Shown: positions 1 to 19,651, counted from the stretch's first letter. The stretch is 64,000 nt of DNA from Taudactylus pleione (GCA_031769625.1 JAUIMM010001600.1:1-64000), one strand, 5' to 3'. The notes: a model not told the origin generated them from the letters alone. Made by a program: numbers and translations.

Positions 1-3000
1 CATGAAAGCACACACACACACATCAGTAAATACATGTAATTACACACACACACATCTGTAACTACATGTAATCTCACACACATCAGTAACTACACGTAAT
101 CTCTCACACACACACACACATCAGTAACTACATGTAATCTCACACACACAAACACATCAGTAGCTACGTGTAATCTCACACACACACACATCAGTAACTA
201 CATGTAATCTCACACACACACCCACACACATCAGTAACTACATGTAATCACACACACATCAGTAACTACATGTAATCACACACACATCAGTAACTACATG
301 TAATCACACACACACATCAGTAACTACATGTAATCTCACACACCACATCAGTAACTACATGTAATCTCACACACACACCAGTAACTACATGTAATCTCAC
401 ACACACATCAGTAACTACATGAAATCTCACACACACATCAGTAACTACATGAAATCTCTCACACATCAGTAACTACACGTAATCTCACACACACACACAC
501 ACCAGTAATTACATGTAATCTCACACACACACACTGACTACATGTAATCTCACACACACCCAGTAACTACACGTAATCTCACACACACACAACATCAGTA
601 CCTACACGTAATCTCTCTCACACACACATCAGTAACTACATGAAATCTCACACACACACATCAGTAACTACATGTAATCTCTCACACACACACACACATC
701 AGTAACTACATGAAATCTCACACACACACACATCAGTAACTACATGTAATCCCTCACACACACACACATCAGTAACTACATGAAATCTCACACACACACA
801 CATCAGTAACTACATGAAATCTCACACACACACACCAGTAACTACATGAAATCACACACACACACATACATCAGTAACTACATGAAATCTCACACACACA
901 CACACATCAGTAACTACATGAAATCTCACACATCAGTAACTACATCGTAATCTCTCACACACACACACATCAGTAACTACATGAAATCTCACACACATCA
1001 GTAACTACATGTAATCACACACACACACACATCAGTAACTACATGTAATCTCTCTCACACACACATCAGTAACTACATGTAATCTCTCACACACACATCA
1101 GTAACTACACGTAATCTCACACACACATACACATCAGTAACTACACGTAATCTAACACACACACACATCAGTAACTACAGGTAATTCACACACACATCAG
1201 TAACTACATGAAATCTCTCTCTCACACACACATCAGTAACTACATGTAATCCCTCACACACACATCAGTAGCTACATGTAATCTCACACACACACACATC
1301 AGTAACTACATGTAATCTCACACAACACACACACATCAGTAACTACATGTAATCACACACACACACACATCAGTAACTACATGTAATCTCACACACACAC
1401 ACACACATCAGTAACTACATGTAATCACACACACACACACACACACACACATCAGTACCTACACGTAATCTCACACACACATCAGTAACTACATGTAATC
1501 TCACACACACACATCAGTAACTACACGTAATCTCTCTCACACACACACATCAGTAATTACATGTAATCTCACACACACATCAGTAACTACACGTAATCTC
1601 ACACACACATCAGTAACTACATGTAATCACACACACACACACACATCAGTAACTACATGTAATCTCACACACACACACATCAGTAACTACATGTAATCTC
1701 ACACACACACACACATCAGTAACTACATGTAATCTCTCACACACACATCAGTAGCTACATGTAATCTCACACACACATCAGTAACTACATGTAATCTCAC
1801 ACACACACACACATCAGTAACTACATGTAATCTCACACACACATCAGTACCTACATGTAATCTCACACACACATCAGTAACTACATGTAATCACACACAC
1901 ACACACATCAGTACCTACATGTAATCTCACACACACATCAGTAACTACACGTAATCTCACACACACATCAGTAACTACATGAAATCTCTCACACACACAT
2001 CAGTAACTACATGTAATCTCACACACACACACACATCAGTAACTACATGTAATCTCACACACACACACACACACATCAGTAACTACATGTAATCTCACAC
2101 ACACACACACATCAGTAACTACATGTAATCACACACACACACACACACATCAGTAACTACACGTAATCTCACACACACATCAGTAGCTACATGTAATCTC
2201 ACACACACATCAGTAGCTACATGTAATCTCACACACACATCAGTAGCTACATGTAATCTCACACACACACATATCAGTAACTACATGTAATCTCACACAC
2301 ACACACACACATCAGTAACTACATGTAATCACACACACACACACACATCAGTAACTACATGTAATCACACACACATCAGTAACTACATGTAATCACACAC
2401 ACACACACATCAGTAACTACATGTAATCACACACACATCAGTACCTACATGTAATCTCACACACACATCAGTAACTACACGTAATCTCACACACACATCA
2501 GTACCTACATGTAATCACACACACACATCAGTAACTACACGTAATCTCACACACACATCAGTAACTACATGTAATCACACACACACACACACACACATCA
2601 GTACCTACATGTAATCACACACACACATCAGTAACTACACGTAATCTCACACACACATCAGTAACTACATGTAATCTCACACACACACACACATCAGTAA
2701 CTACATGTAATCTCACACACACACATCAGTAACTACATGTAATCTCACACACACATCAGTAACTACACGTAATCTCACACACACACACACACACATCAGT
2801 AACTACATGTAATCTCACACACACACACACATCAGTAACTACATGTAATCTCTCACACACACATCAGTAGCTACATGTAATCTCTCACACACACATCAGT
2901 AACTACATGTAATCTCTCACACACACATCAGTAGCTACATGTAATCTCACACACACACACACACACACATCAGTAACTACATGTAATCTCACACACACAT

Positions 3001-6000
3001 CAGTACTACATGTAATCTCACACACACATCAGTACCTACATGTAATCTCACACACACATCAGTAACTACACGTAATCTCACACACACATCAGTAACTACA
3101 TGTAATCTCACACACACACACTCAACATCAGTACTACATGTAATCACACACACATCAGTAACTACATGTAATCACACACACATCAGTAACTACATGTAAT
3201 CACACACACACACACATCAGTAACTACATGTAATCTCACACACATCAGTAACTACACGTAATCTCACACACACACACATCAGTAACTACATGAAATCTCA
3301 CACACACACACACATCAGTAACTACATGTAACTCTCACCACACCAGTAACTACATGTAATCTCACACACACACATCAGTAACTACATGAAATCTCACACA
3401 CACAACACACACACATCAGTAACTACATGAAATCTCTCACACATCAGTAACTACACGTATCTCTCTCACACACACATCAGTAACTACATGAAATCTCACA
3501 CACACACACACACATCAGTAACTACATGTAATCCCTCACACACACACACATCAGTAACTACATGAAATCTCACACACACACACACACACATCAGTAACTA
3601 CATGAAATCCCTCACACACACACACATCAGTACCTACATGTAATCACACACACACACTCAGTAACTACATGAAACTCACACACACACTCAGTAACTACAT
3701 GTAATCTCACACACATACACACACACACACATCAGTAACTACATGTAATCTCACACACACACACACACACATCAGTAACTACATGAAATCACACACACAC
3801 ATCAGTAACTACATGTAATCTCACACACACATCAGTAACTACATGTAATTCACACACACATCAGTAACTACAGAAATCTCCTCTCACACACACATCAGTA
3901 ACTACATGTAATTCACACACACATCAGTAACTACATGAAATCCCTCACACACACACACATCAGTAACTACATGAAATCTCACACACACACACATCAGTAA
4001 CTACATGAAATCTCACACACACACACACATCAGTAACTACATGAAATCTCACACACACACACATCAGTAACTACATGAAATCTCACACATCAGTAACTAC
4101 ATGTAATCTCACACCACACATCAGTAACTACATGAAATCTCACACACACACATCAGTAACTACATAAAATCTCACACACATCAGTAACTACATGTAATCA
4201 CACACACACATCAGTAACTACATGTAATCTCACACACACATCAGTAACTACACGTAATCTCACACACACATCAGTAACTACATGTAATCACACACACATC
4301 AGTAACTACATGTAATCTCACACACACACAACACACACTCATCAGTAACTACATGTAATCTCACACACCACACACACACACATCAGTAACTACATGTAAT
4401 CTCACACACACACACACACACACATCAGTAACTACATGTAATCACACACACACACACACACATCAGTAACTACATGTAATCACACACACACACACATCAG
4501 TAACTACATGTAATCTCACACACACACACACATCAGTAACTACATGTAATCACACACACACACACACACATCAGTACCTACATGTAATCTCACACACACA
4601 TCAGTAACTACACGTAATCTCACACACACATCAGTAGCTACATGTAATCTCACACACACATCAGTAGCTACATGTAATCTCACACACACACACATCAGTA
4701 ACGACATGTAATCTCACACACACACACACATCAGTAACTACATGTAATCTCACACACACACGACACATCATAACTACATGTAATCTCACACACACATCAG
4801 TAACTACATGTAATCACACACACATCAGTAACTACACGTAATCTCACACACACATCAGTACTACATGTAATCTCACACACACACACATCAGTAACTACAT
4901 GTAATCTCACACACACACACACACATCTCAGTAACTACATGTAATCACACACACATCAGTAACTACATGTAATCACACACACATCAGTAACTACATGTAA
5001 TCACACACACACATCAGTAACTACATGTAATCTCACACACACATCAGTAACTACACGTAATCTCACACACACATCAGTAACTACATGTAATCACACACAC
5101 ATCAGTAACTACATGTAATCTCACACACACACACACACACATCAGTAACTACATGTAATCTCACACACACACACACACACACATCAGTAACTACATGTAA
5201 TCTCACACACACACACACACACATCAGTAACTACATGTAATCACACACACACACACACATCAGTAACTACATGTAATCTCACACACACACACACACACAT
5301 CAGTAACTACATGTAATCTCACACACACACACACATCAGTAACTACATGTAATCTCACACACACACACACATCAGTAACTACATGTAATCTCACACACAC
5401 ACACACATCAGTACCTACATGTAATCTCACACACACATCAGTAACTACACGTAATCTCACACACACATCAGTAGCTACATGTAATCTCACACACACATCA
5501 GTAGCTACATGTAATCTCACACACACACACATCAGTAACTACATGTAATCTCACACACACACACACACATCAGTAACTACATGTAATCACACACACATCA
5601 GTAACTACATGTAATCACACACACATCAGTAACTACATGTAATCACACACACACATCAGTAACTACATGTAATCTCACACACACATCAGTAACTACACGT
5701 AATCTCACACACACACACACACACACATCAGTAACTACATGTAATCTCACACACACACACACATCAGTAACTACATGTAATTTCTCACACACACATCAGT
5801 AGCTACATGTAATCTCTCACACACACATCAGTAGCTACATGTAATCTCACACACACACACACACATCAGTAACTACATGTAATCTCACACACACATCAGT
5901 AACTACATGTAATCTCACACACACACACACATCAGTAACTACATGTAATCTCACACACACATCAGTACCTACATGTAATCTCACACACACATCAGTAACT

Positions 6001-9000
6001 ACACGTAATCTCACACACACATCAGTAACTACATGTAATCTCACACACACACACACACACATCAGTAACTACATGTAATCACACACACATCAGTAACTAC
6101 ATGTAATCACACACACACAAACACATCAGTAACTACATGTAATCTCACACACACACACATCAGTAACTACATGAAATCTCACACACACACACACATCAGT
6201 AACTACATGTAATCTCTCACACACCAGTAACTACATGTAATCTCACACACACACATCAGTAACTACATGAAATCTCACACACACCAGTAACTACATGTAA
6301 TCTCACACACACATCAGTAACTACATGTAATCTCTCACACACACACATCAGTAACTACATGAAATCTCACACACACACATCAGTAACTACATGTAATCTC
6401 ACACACACACACATCAGTAGCTACATGAAATCTCACACACATCAGTAACTACATGTAATCTCACACACACACACATCAGTAACTACATGAAATCTCTCAC
6501 ACACACATCAGTAACTACATGAAATCTCTCACACACACATCAGTAACTACATGAAATCTCACACACACACACATCAGTAACTACATGTAATCTCTCACAC
6601 ACCAGTAACTACACGTAATCTCACACACACATCAGTAACTACATGTAATCTCACACAAACACCAGTAACTACATGTAATCACACACATCCGTAACTACAT
6701 GTAATCTCACACACACACACACACACTAACTACACGTAATCTCACACACACACACACACACACCAGTACCTACATGTAATCTCACACACACACACACACA
6801 CACATCAGTAGCTACGTGTAATCTCTCACACACATCAGTAACTACACGTAATCTCTCTCACACACACACACATCAGTAATTACACGTAATCTCACACACA
6901 CATCAGTAACTACATGAAATCACACACACACAAACACATCAGTAGCTACATGTAATCTCTCACACACACACACACACACATCAGTAACTACATGTAATCA
7001 CTCACACACACACATCAGTAACTACATGAAATCACACACACACACATCAGTAACTACATGTAATCACTCACACACACACATCAGTAACTACATGAAATCA
7101 CACACACACACACATCAGTAACTACATGTAATCTCACACACACATCAGTAACTACATGAAATCTCACACACACACATCAGTAAATACATGAAATCTCACA
7201 CACATACATCAGTAACTACATGAAATCTCACGCACACACATCAGTAACTACATGTAATCTCTCACACACACACACATCAGTAAATACATGTAATCTCACA
7301 CACACACACACATCAGTAACTACATGAAATCTCACACACACACATCAGTAACTACATGTAATCACACACACATCAGTAACTACATGAAATCTCACACACA
7401 CATCAGTAACTACATGAAATCACACACACATCAGTAACTACATGAAATCTCACACACACACACACACATCAGTAACTACATGAAATCTCACACATCAGTA
7501 ACTACATGTAATCACACACACATCAGTAACTACATGAAATCACACACACACACATCAGTAACTACATGAAATCACACACACACACATCAGTAACTACATG
7601 TAATCTCACACACACACACACATCAGTAACTACATGAAATCTCACACACACACACATCAGTAACTACATGTAATCACACACACACACACATCAGTAACTA
7701 CATGAAATCTCACACACACATCAGTAACTACATGAAATCACACACACACACATCAGTAAATACATGTAATTACACACACACACATCTGTAACTACATGTA
7801 ATCTCACACACATCAGTAACTACACGTAATCTCTCACACACACACACACACATCAGTAACTACATGTAATCTCACACACACAAACACATCAGTAGCTACG
7901 TGTAATCTCACACACACACACATCAGTAACTACATGTAATCTCACACACACACCCACACACATCAGTAACTACATGTAATCACACACACATCAGTAACTA
8001 CATGTAATCACACACACATCAGTAACTACATGTAATCACACACACACATCAGTAACTACATGTAATCTCACACACACATCAGTAACTACATGTAATCTCA
8101 CACACACACCAGTAACTACATGTAATCTCACACACACATCAGTAACTACATGAAATCTCACACACACATCAGTAACTACATGAAATCTCTCACACATCAG
8201 TAACTACACGTAATCTCACACACACACACACCAGTAATTACATGTAATCTCACACACACACCAGTGACTACATGTAATCTCACACACACCAGTAACTACA
8301 CGTAATCTCACACACACACACATCAGTACCTACACGTAATCTCTCTCACACACACATCAGTAACTACATGAAATCTCACACACACACATCAGTAACTACA
8401 TGTAATCTCTCACACACACACACACATCAGTAACTACATGAAATCTCACACACACACACATCAGTAACTACATGTAATCCCTCACACACACACACATCAG
8501 TAACTACATGAAATCTCACACACACACACATCAGTAACTACATGAAATCTCACACACACACACCAGTAACTACATGAAATCACACACACACACATACATC
8601 AGTAACTACATGAAATCTCACACACACACACACATCAGTAACTACATGAAATCTCACACATCAGTAACTACATGTAATCTCTCACACACACACACATCAG
8701 TAACTACATGAAATCTCACACACATCAGTAACTACATGTAATCACACACACACATCAGTAACTACATGAAATCTCACACACACATCAGTAACTACATGAA
8801 ATCTCTCACACATCAGTAACTACACGTAATCTCACACACACACACACCAGTAATTACATGTAATCTCACACACACACCAGTGACTACATGTAATCTCACA
8901 CACACCAGTAACTACACGTAATCTCACACACACACACATCAGTACCTACACGTAATCTAACACACACACACATCAGTAACTACATGTAATTCACACACAC

Positions 9001-11549
9001 ATCAGTAACTACATGAAATCTCTCTCTCACACACACATCAGTAACTACATGTAATCCCTCACACACACATCAGTAGCTACATGTAATCTCACACACACAC
9101 ACATCAGTAACTACATGTAATCTCACACACACACACACATCAGTAACTACATGTAATCACACACACACACACATCAGTAACTACATGTAATCTCACACAC
9201 ACACACACACATCAGTAACTACATGTAATCACACACACACACACACACACACACATCAGTACCTACACGTAATCTCACACACACATCAGTAACTACATGT
9301 TATCTCACACACACACATCAGTAACTACACGTAATCTCTCTCACACACACACATCAGTAATTACATGTAATCTCACACACACATCAGTAACTACACGTAA
9401 TCTCACACACACATCAGTAACTACATGTAATCACACACACACACACACATCAGTAACTACATGTAATCTCACACACACACACATCAGTAACTACATGTAA
9501 TCTCACACACACACACACATCAGTAACTACATGTAATCTCTCACACACACATCAGTAGCTACATGTAATCTCACACACACATCAGTAACTACATGTAATC
9601 TCACACACACACACACATCAGTAACTACATGTAATCTCACACACACATCAGTACCTACATGTAATCTCACACACACATCAGTAACTACATGTAATCACAC
9701 ACACACACACATCAGTACCTACATGTAATCTCACACACACATCAGTAACTACACGTAATCTCACACACACATCAGTAACTACATGAAATCTCTCACACAC
9801 ACATCAGTAACTACATGTAATCTCACACACACACACACATCAGTAACTACATGTAATCTCACACACACACACACACACATCAGTAACTACATGTAATCTC
9901 ACACACACACACACATCAGTAACTACATGTAATCTCACACACACACACACACACATCAGTAACTACACGTAATCTCACACACACATCAGTAGCTACATGT
10001 AATCTCACACACACATCAGTAGCTACATGTAATCTCACACACACATCAGTAGCTACATGTAATCTCACACACACACACATCAGTAACTACATGTAATCTC
10101 ACACACACACACACATCAGTAACTACATGTAATCACACACACATCAGTAACTACATGTAATCACACACACACACACATCAGTAACTACATGTAATCACAC
10201 ACACATCAGTACCTACATGTAATCTCACACACACATCAGTAACTACACGTAATCTCACACACACATCAGTACCTACATGTAATCACACACACACACATCA
10301 GTAACTACACGTAATCTCACACACACATCAGTAACTACATGTAATCACACACACACACACACACACATCAGTACCTACATGTAATCACACACACACATCA
10401 GTAACTACACGTAATCTCACACACACATCAGTAACTACATGTAATCTCACACACACACACACATCAGTAACTACATGTAATCTCACACACACACACACAC
10501 ATCAGTAACTACATGTAATCTCACACACACACACACATCAGTAACTACATGTAATCTCACACACACACACACACACATCAGTAACTACATGTAATCACAC
10601 ACACACACACACACATCAGTAACTACATGTAATCTCACACACACACACACATCAGTAACTACATGTAATCACACACACACACACATCAGTACCTACATGT
10701 AATCTCACACACACATCAGTAACTACATGTAATCTCACACACACATCAGTAGCTACATGTAATCTCACACACACACACATCAGTAACGACATGTAATCTC
10801 ACACACACACACACATCAGTAACTACATGTAATCACACACACATCAGTAACTACATGTAATCACACACATCAGTAACTACATGTAATCTCACACACACAT
10901 CAGTAACTACATGTAATCACACACACATCAGTAACTACATGTAATCTCACACACACACACACACATTAGTAACTACATGTAATCACACACACATCAGTAA
11001 CTACATGTAATCACACACATCAGTAACTACACGTAATCTCACACACACATCAGTAACTACATGTAATCACACACACATCAGTAACTACATGTAATCTCAC
11101 ACACACACACACACATCAGTAACTACATGTAATCACACACACATCAGTAACTACATGTAATCACACACATCAGTAACTACACGTAATCTCACACACACAT
11201 CAGTAACTACATGTAATCACACACACATCAGTAACTACATGTAATCTCACACACACACACACATCAGTAACTACATGTAATCTCACACACACACACACAC
11301 ATCAGTAACTACATGTAATCTCACACACACACACATCAGTAACTACATGTAATCTCACACACACACACACATCAGTAACTACATGTAATCTCACACACAC
11401 ACACACATCAGTACCTACATGTAATCTCACACACACATCAGTAACTACACGTAATCTCACACACACATCAGTAGCTACATGTAATCTCACACACACATCA
11501 GTAGCTACATGTAATCTCACACACACACACATCAGTAACTACATGTAAT

Positions 11550-11584
<35 letters not shown>

Positions 11585-14401
11585 CAGTAACTACATGTAA
11601 TCACACACACATCAGTAACTACATGTAATCACACACACATCAGTAACTACATGTAATCACACACACACATCAGTAACTACATGTAATCACACACACACAT
11701 CAGTAACTACATGTAATCTCACACACACATCAGTAACTACACGTAATCTCACACACACACACACACACATCAGTAACTACATGTAATCTCACACACACAC
11801 ACACATCAGTAACTACATGTAATCTCTCACACACACATCAGTAGCTACATGTAATCTCTCACACACACATCAGTAACTACATGTAATCTCTCACACACAC
11901 ATCAGTAGCTACATGTAATCTCACACACACACACACACACATCAGTAACTACATGTAATCTCACACACACATCAGTAACTACATGTAATCTCACACACAC
12001 ATCAGTACCTACATGTAATCTCACACACACATCAGTAACTACACGTAATCTCACACACACATCAGTAACTACATGTAATCTCACACACACACACACACAC
12101 ATCAGTAACTACATGTAATCACACACACATCAGTAACTACATGTAATCACACACACATCAGTAACTACATGTAATCACACAAACACACACACACATCAGT
12201 AACTACATGTAATCTCACACACATCAGTAACTACATGAAATCTCACACACACACACACATCAGTAACTACATGTAATCTCTCACACACCAGTAACTACAT
12301 GTAATCTCACACACACACATCAGTAACTACATGAAATCTCACACACACACATCAGTAACTACATGAAATCTCACACACACCAGTAACTACATGTAATCTC
12401 ACACACACATCAGTAACTACATGAAATCTCACACACACACATCAGTAACTACATGTAATCTCACACACACACACATCAGTAGCTACATGAAATCTCACAC
12501 ACATCAGTAACTACATGTAATCTCACACACACATCAGTAACTACATGTAATCTCTCACACACACATCAGTAACTACATGAAATCTCTCACACACACATCA
12601 GTAACTACATGAAATCTCTCACACACACATCAGTAACTACATGAAATCTCACACACACACACATCAGTAACTACATGTAATCTCTCACACACCAGTAACT
12701 ACACATAATCTCACACACACATCAGTAACTACATGTAATCTCACACAAACACCAGTAACTACATGTAATCACACACATCCGTAACTACATGTAATCTCAC
12801 ACACACACACACACTAACTACACGTAATCTCACACACACACACACACACACACCAGTACCTACATGTAATCTCACACACACACACACACACACATCAGTA
12901 GCTACGTGTAATCTCTCACACACATCAGTAACTACACGTAATCTCTCTCACACACACACACATCAGTAATTACACGTAATCTCACACACACATCAGTAAC
13001 TACATGAAATCACACACACACAAACACATCAGTAGCTACATGTAATCTCTCACACACACACACACATCAGTAACTACATGTAATCACTCACACACACACA
13101 TCAGTAACTACATGAAATCACACACACACACATCAGTAACTACATGTAATCACTCACACACACACATCAGTAACTACATGAAATCACACACACACACACA
13201 TCAGTAACTACATGTAATCTCACACACACATCAGTAACTACATGAAATCTCACACACACACATCAGTAAATACATGAAATCTCACACACATACATCAGTA
13301 ACTACATGAAATCTCACACACACACATCAGTAACTACATGTAATCTCTCACACACACACATCAGTAAATACATGTAATCTCACACACACACACACATCAG
13401 TAACTACATGAAATCTCACACACACACATCAGTAACTACATGAAATCTCACACACACACATTAGTAACTACATGTAATCACACACACATCAGTAACTACA
13501 TGAAATCTCACACACACATCAGTAACTACATGAAATCACACACACATCAGTAACTACATGTAATCACACACACACACATCTGTAACTACATGTAATCTCT
13601 CACACACACACACACACACACACATCAGTAACTACATGTAATCTCACACACACAAACACATCAGTAGCTACGTGTAATCTCTCACACACATCAGTAACTA
13701 CACGTAATCTCTCTCACACACACCAGTAACTACATGTAATCTCACACACACACACACATCAGTAACTACATGAAATCTCTCACACATCAGTAACTACACG
13801 TAATCTCACACACACACACACACCAGTAAATACATGTAATCACTCACACACATCAGTAACTAGTGTAATCTCACACACACACACAACAGTAACTACATGT
13901 AATCTCACACACACACACATCAGTAATTACATGTAATCTCACACACACACCAGTGACTACATGTAAAATCACACACACCAGTAACTACACGTAATCTCAC
14001 ACACACACACATACATCAGTACCTACATGAAATCTCACACACACATCAGTAACTACATGAAATCACACACACACACATCAGTAACTACATGTAATCTCAC
14101 ACACACACACATCAGTACCTACATGTAATCTCACACACACACATCAGTAACTACACGTAATCTCACACACACACATCAGTAACTACACGTAATCTCACAC
14201 ACACACATCAGTAACTACACGTAATCTCACACACACACATCAGTAACTACATGAAATCACACACACACACACACATCAGTACCTACACGTAATCTCTCTC
14301 ACACACACATCAGTAACTACATGAAATCTCACACACACACACACACATCAGTAACTACATGTAATCCCTCACACACACACACAGCAGTAACTACATGAAA
14401 T

Positions 14402-14436
<35 letters not shown>

Positions 14437-17400
14437 CAGTAACTACATGAAATCTCACACACACACACACATCAGTAACTACATGAAATCTCACACATCA
14501 GTAACTACATGTAATCTCTCACACACACATACATCAGTAACTACATGAAATCTCACACACACACATCAGTAACTACATGTAATCTCACACACACACACAC
14601 ATCAGTAACTACATGAAATCTCACACACACACACATCAGTAACTACATGTAATCACACACACACACACATCAGCAACTACATGAAATCTCACACACACAT
14701 CAGTAACTACATGAAATCACACACACACACATCAGTAAATACATGTAATCACACACACACACATCTGTAACTACATGTAATCTCACACACATCAGTAACT
14801 ACACGTAATCTCTCACACACACACACACATCAGTAACTACATGTAATCACTCACACACACACATCAGTAACTACATGAAATCACACACACACACACATCA
14901 GTAACTACATGTAATCACTCACACACACACATCAGTAACTACATGAAATCACACACACACACATCAGTAACTACATGTAATCTCACACACACATCAGTAA
15001 CTACATGAAATCTCACACACACACACATCAGTAACTACATGTAATCTCACACACACATCAGTAACTACATGAAATCTCACACACACACACACACATCAGT
15101 AGCTACGTGTAATCTCTCACACACATCAGTAACTACACGTAATCTCTCTCACACACACACATCAGTAATTACATGTAATCTCACACACACACCAGTAACT
15201 ACATGTAATCTCACACACACCAGTAACTACACGTAATCTCACACACACATCAGTAACTACATGAAATCTCACACACACATCAGTAACTACATGAAATCTC
15301 TCACACATCAGTAACTACACGTAATCTCACACACACACACACACCAGTAAATACATGTAATCACTCACACACATCAGTAACTAGTGTAATCTCACACACA
15401 CACAACAGTAACTACATGTAATCTCACACACACACATCAGTAACTACACGTAATCTCTCTCACACACACACATCAGTAATTACATGTAATCTCACACACA
15501 CACCAGTGACTACATGTAATCTCACACACACCAGTAACTACACGTAATCTCACACACACACACATACATCAGTACCTACATGAAATCTCACACACACATC
15601 AGTAACTACATGAAATCACACACACACACATCAGTAACTACATGTAATCTCTCACACACACACACACATCAGTAACTACATGAAATCTCACACACACACA
15701 CACATCAGTAACTACATGTAATCCCTCACACACACACACATCAGTAACTACATGAAATCTCACACACACACATCAGTAACTACATGAAATCTCACACACA
15801 CACACACCAGTAACTACATGAAATCACACACACACACACACATCAGTAACTACATGAAATCTCACACACACACACACATCAGTAACTACATGAAATCTCA
15901 CACATCAGTAACTACATGTAATCTCTCACACACACACACATCAGTAACTACATGAAATCTCACACACATCAGTAACTACATGTAATCACACACACATCAG
16001 TAACTACATGTAATCACACACACATCAGTAACTACATGTAATCACACACACACACACACACACACATCAGTACCTACACGTAATCTCACACACACATCAG
16101 TAACTACATGTAATCTCACACACACACATCAGTAACTACACGTAATCTCTCTCACACACACACATCAGTAATTACATGTAATCTCACACACACACCAGTG
16201 ACTACATGTAATCTCACACACACCAGTAACTACACGTAATCTCACACACACACACACATCAGTAACTACATGTAATCTCACACACACACATCAGTAACTA
16301 CACGTAATCTCTCTCACACACACACATCAGTAATTACATGTAATCTCACACACACACCAGTGACTACATGTAATCTCACACACACCAGTAACTACACGTA
16401 ATCTCACACACACACACACACACATCAGTACCTACATGAAATCTCACACACACACATCAGTAACTACATGTAATCTCTCTCACACACACACACATCAGTA
16501 ACTACATGAAATCTCACACACACACACACATCAGTAACTACATGTAATCCCTCACACACACACACATCAGTAACTACATGAAATCTCACACACACACACA
16601 CACCAGTAACTACATGAAATCACACACACACATCCACATCAGTAACTACATGAAATCTCACACACACACACACCAGTAACTACATGTAATCTCTCACACA
16701 CACACACATCAGTAACTACATGAAATCTCACACACACACATCAGTAACTACATGTAATCACACACACATCAGTAACTACATGAAATCACACACACACACA
16801 TCAGTAACTACATGAAATCACACACACACACATCAGTAACTACATGTAATCTCACACACACATCAGTAACTACATGTAATTCACACACACATCAGTAACT
16901 ACATGAAATCTCTCTCTCACACACACATCAGTAACTACATGTAATTCACACACACATCAGTAACTACATGAAATCCCTCACACACACACACATCAGTAAC
17001 TACATGAAATCTCACACACACACACACATCAGTAACTACATGAAATCTCACACACACACACACATCAGTAACTACATGAAATCTCACACACACACACACA
17101 TCAGTAACTACATGAAATCTCACACATCAGTAACTACATGTAATCTCTCACACACACATCAGTAACTACATGAAATCTCACACACACACATCAGTAACTA
17201 CATGAAATCTCACACACATCAGTAACTACATGTAATCACACACACACATCAGTAACTACATGAAATCACACACACACACATCAGTAACGACATATAATCT
17301 CACACACACACATCAGTAACTACATGAAATCACACACACACATCAGTAACTACATGAAATCACACACACACACATCAGTAACGACATATAATCTCACACA

Positions 17401-19583
17401 CACACACACACATCAGTAACTACATGTAATCTCACACACATACACACACACACACACATCAGTAACTACATGTAATCTCTCACACACACATCAGTAACTA
17501 CATGAAATCTCACACACACATACACATCAGTAACTACACGTAATCTAACACACTCACACACACATCAGTAACTACATGTAATCTCACACACACACATCAG
17601 TAACTACATGTAATTCACACACACATCAGTAACTACATGAAATCTCTCTCACACACACATCAGTAACTACATGTAATCTCTTTCTCACACACACACACAT
17701 CAGTAACTACATGTAATCACACACACACACATCAGTAACTACATGAAATCTCACACACACATCAGTAACTACATGTAATCTCACACACACACATCAGTAA
17801 CTACACGTAATCTCTCTCACACACACACATCAGTAATTACATGTAATCTCACACACACACCAGTGACTACATGTAATCTCACACACACCAGTAACTACAC
17901 GTAATCTCACACACACACACACACATCAGTACCTACATGTAATCTCACACACATACATCAGTAACTACATGTAATCTCTCTCACACACACATCAGTAACT
18001 ACATGAAATCTCACACACACACATCAGTAACTACATGTAATCTCACACACACACACACACACATCAGTAACTACATGAAATCACACACACACATCAGTAA
18101 CTACATGAAATCACACACACACACATCAGTAACGACATATAATCTCACACACACACATCAGTAACTACATGTAATCTCACACACATACACACATCAGTAA
18201 CTACATGTAATCCCTCACACACACACACATCAGTAACTACATGAAATCTCACACACACACACACCAGTAACTACATGAAATCACACACACACACACACAT
18301 CAGTAACTACATGAAATCTCACACACACACACACATCAGTAACTACACGTAATCTAACACACTCACACACACATCAGTAACTACATGTAATCTCACACAC
18401 ACACATCAGTAACTACATGTAATTCACACACACATCAGTAACTACATGAAATCTCTCTCACACACACATCAGTAACTACATGTAATCTCTTTCTCACACA
18501 CACATCAGTAACTACATGTAATCACACACACACATCAGTACCTACATGTAATGTCTCACACACACACACATCAGTACCTACATGTAATCTCACACACACA
18601 CATCAGTAACTACATGAAATCACACACACACATCAGTAACTACATGTAATCTCACACACACACACATCAGTACCTACATGTAATCTCACACACACACATC
18701 AGTAACTACATGTAATCTCTCTCACACACACATCAGTAACTACATGAAATCTCACACACACACATCAGTAACTACATGAAATCTCACACACACACACACA
18801 TCAGTAACTACATGTAATCCCTCACACACACACACCAGTAACTACATGAAATCACACACACACACACACATCAGTAACTACATGAAATCTCACACACACA
18901 CACACCAGTAACTACATGTAATCTCTCACACACACATCAGTAACTACATGTAATCTCACACACATCAGTAACTACATGAAATCACACACACACACATCAG
19001 TAACTACATGAAATCTCTCTCTCACACACACATCAGTAACTACATGTAATTCACACACACATCAGTAACTACATGAAATCCCTCACACACACACACATCA
19101 GTAACTACATGAAATCTCACACACACACACACACACACACACATCAGTAACTACATGAAATCTCACACACACATCAGTAACTACATGAAATCACACACAC
19201 ACACATCAGTAACGATATATAATCTCACACACACACACACACACACATCAGTAACTACATGTAATCTCACACACATACACACACACACATCAGTAACTAC
19301 ATGTAATCTCTCACACACACATCAGTAACTACATGAAATCTCACACACACATACACATCAGTAACTACACGTAATCTAACACACTCACACACACATCAGT
19401 AACTACATGTAATCTCACACACACACACACACATCAGTAACTACATGTAATTCACACACACATCAGTAACTACATGAAATCTCTCTCACACACACACATC
19501 AGTAACTACATGTAATCACACACACACACATCAGTACCTACATGTAATGTCTCACACACACACACATCAGTAACTACATGAAA

Positions 19584-19651
<68 letters not shown>

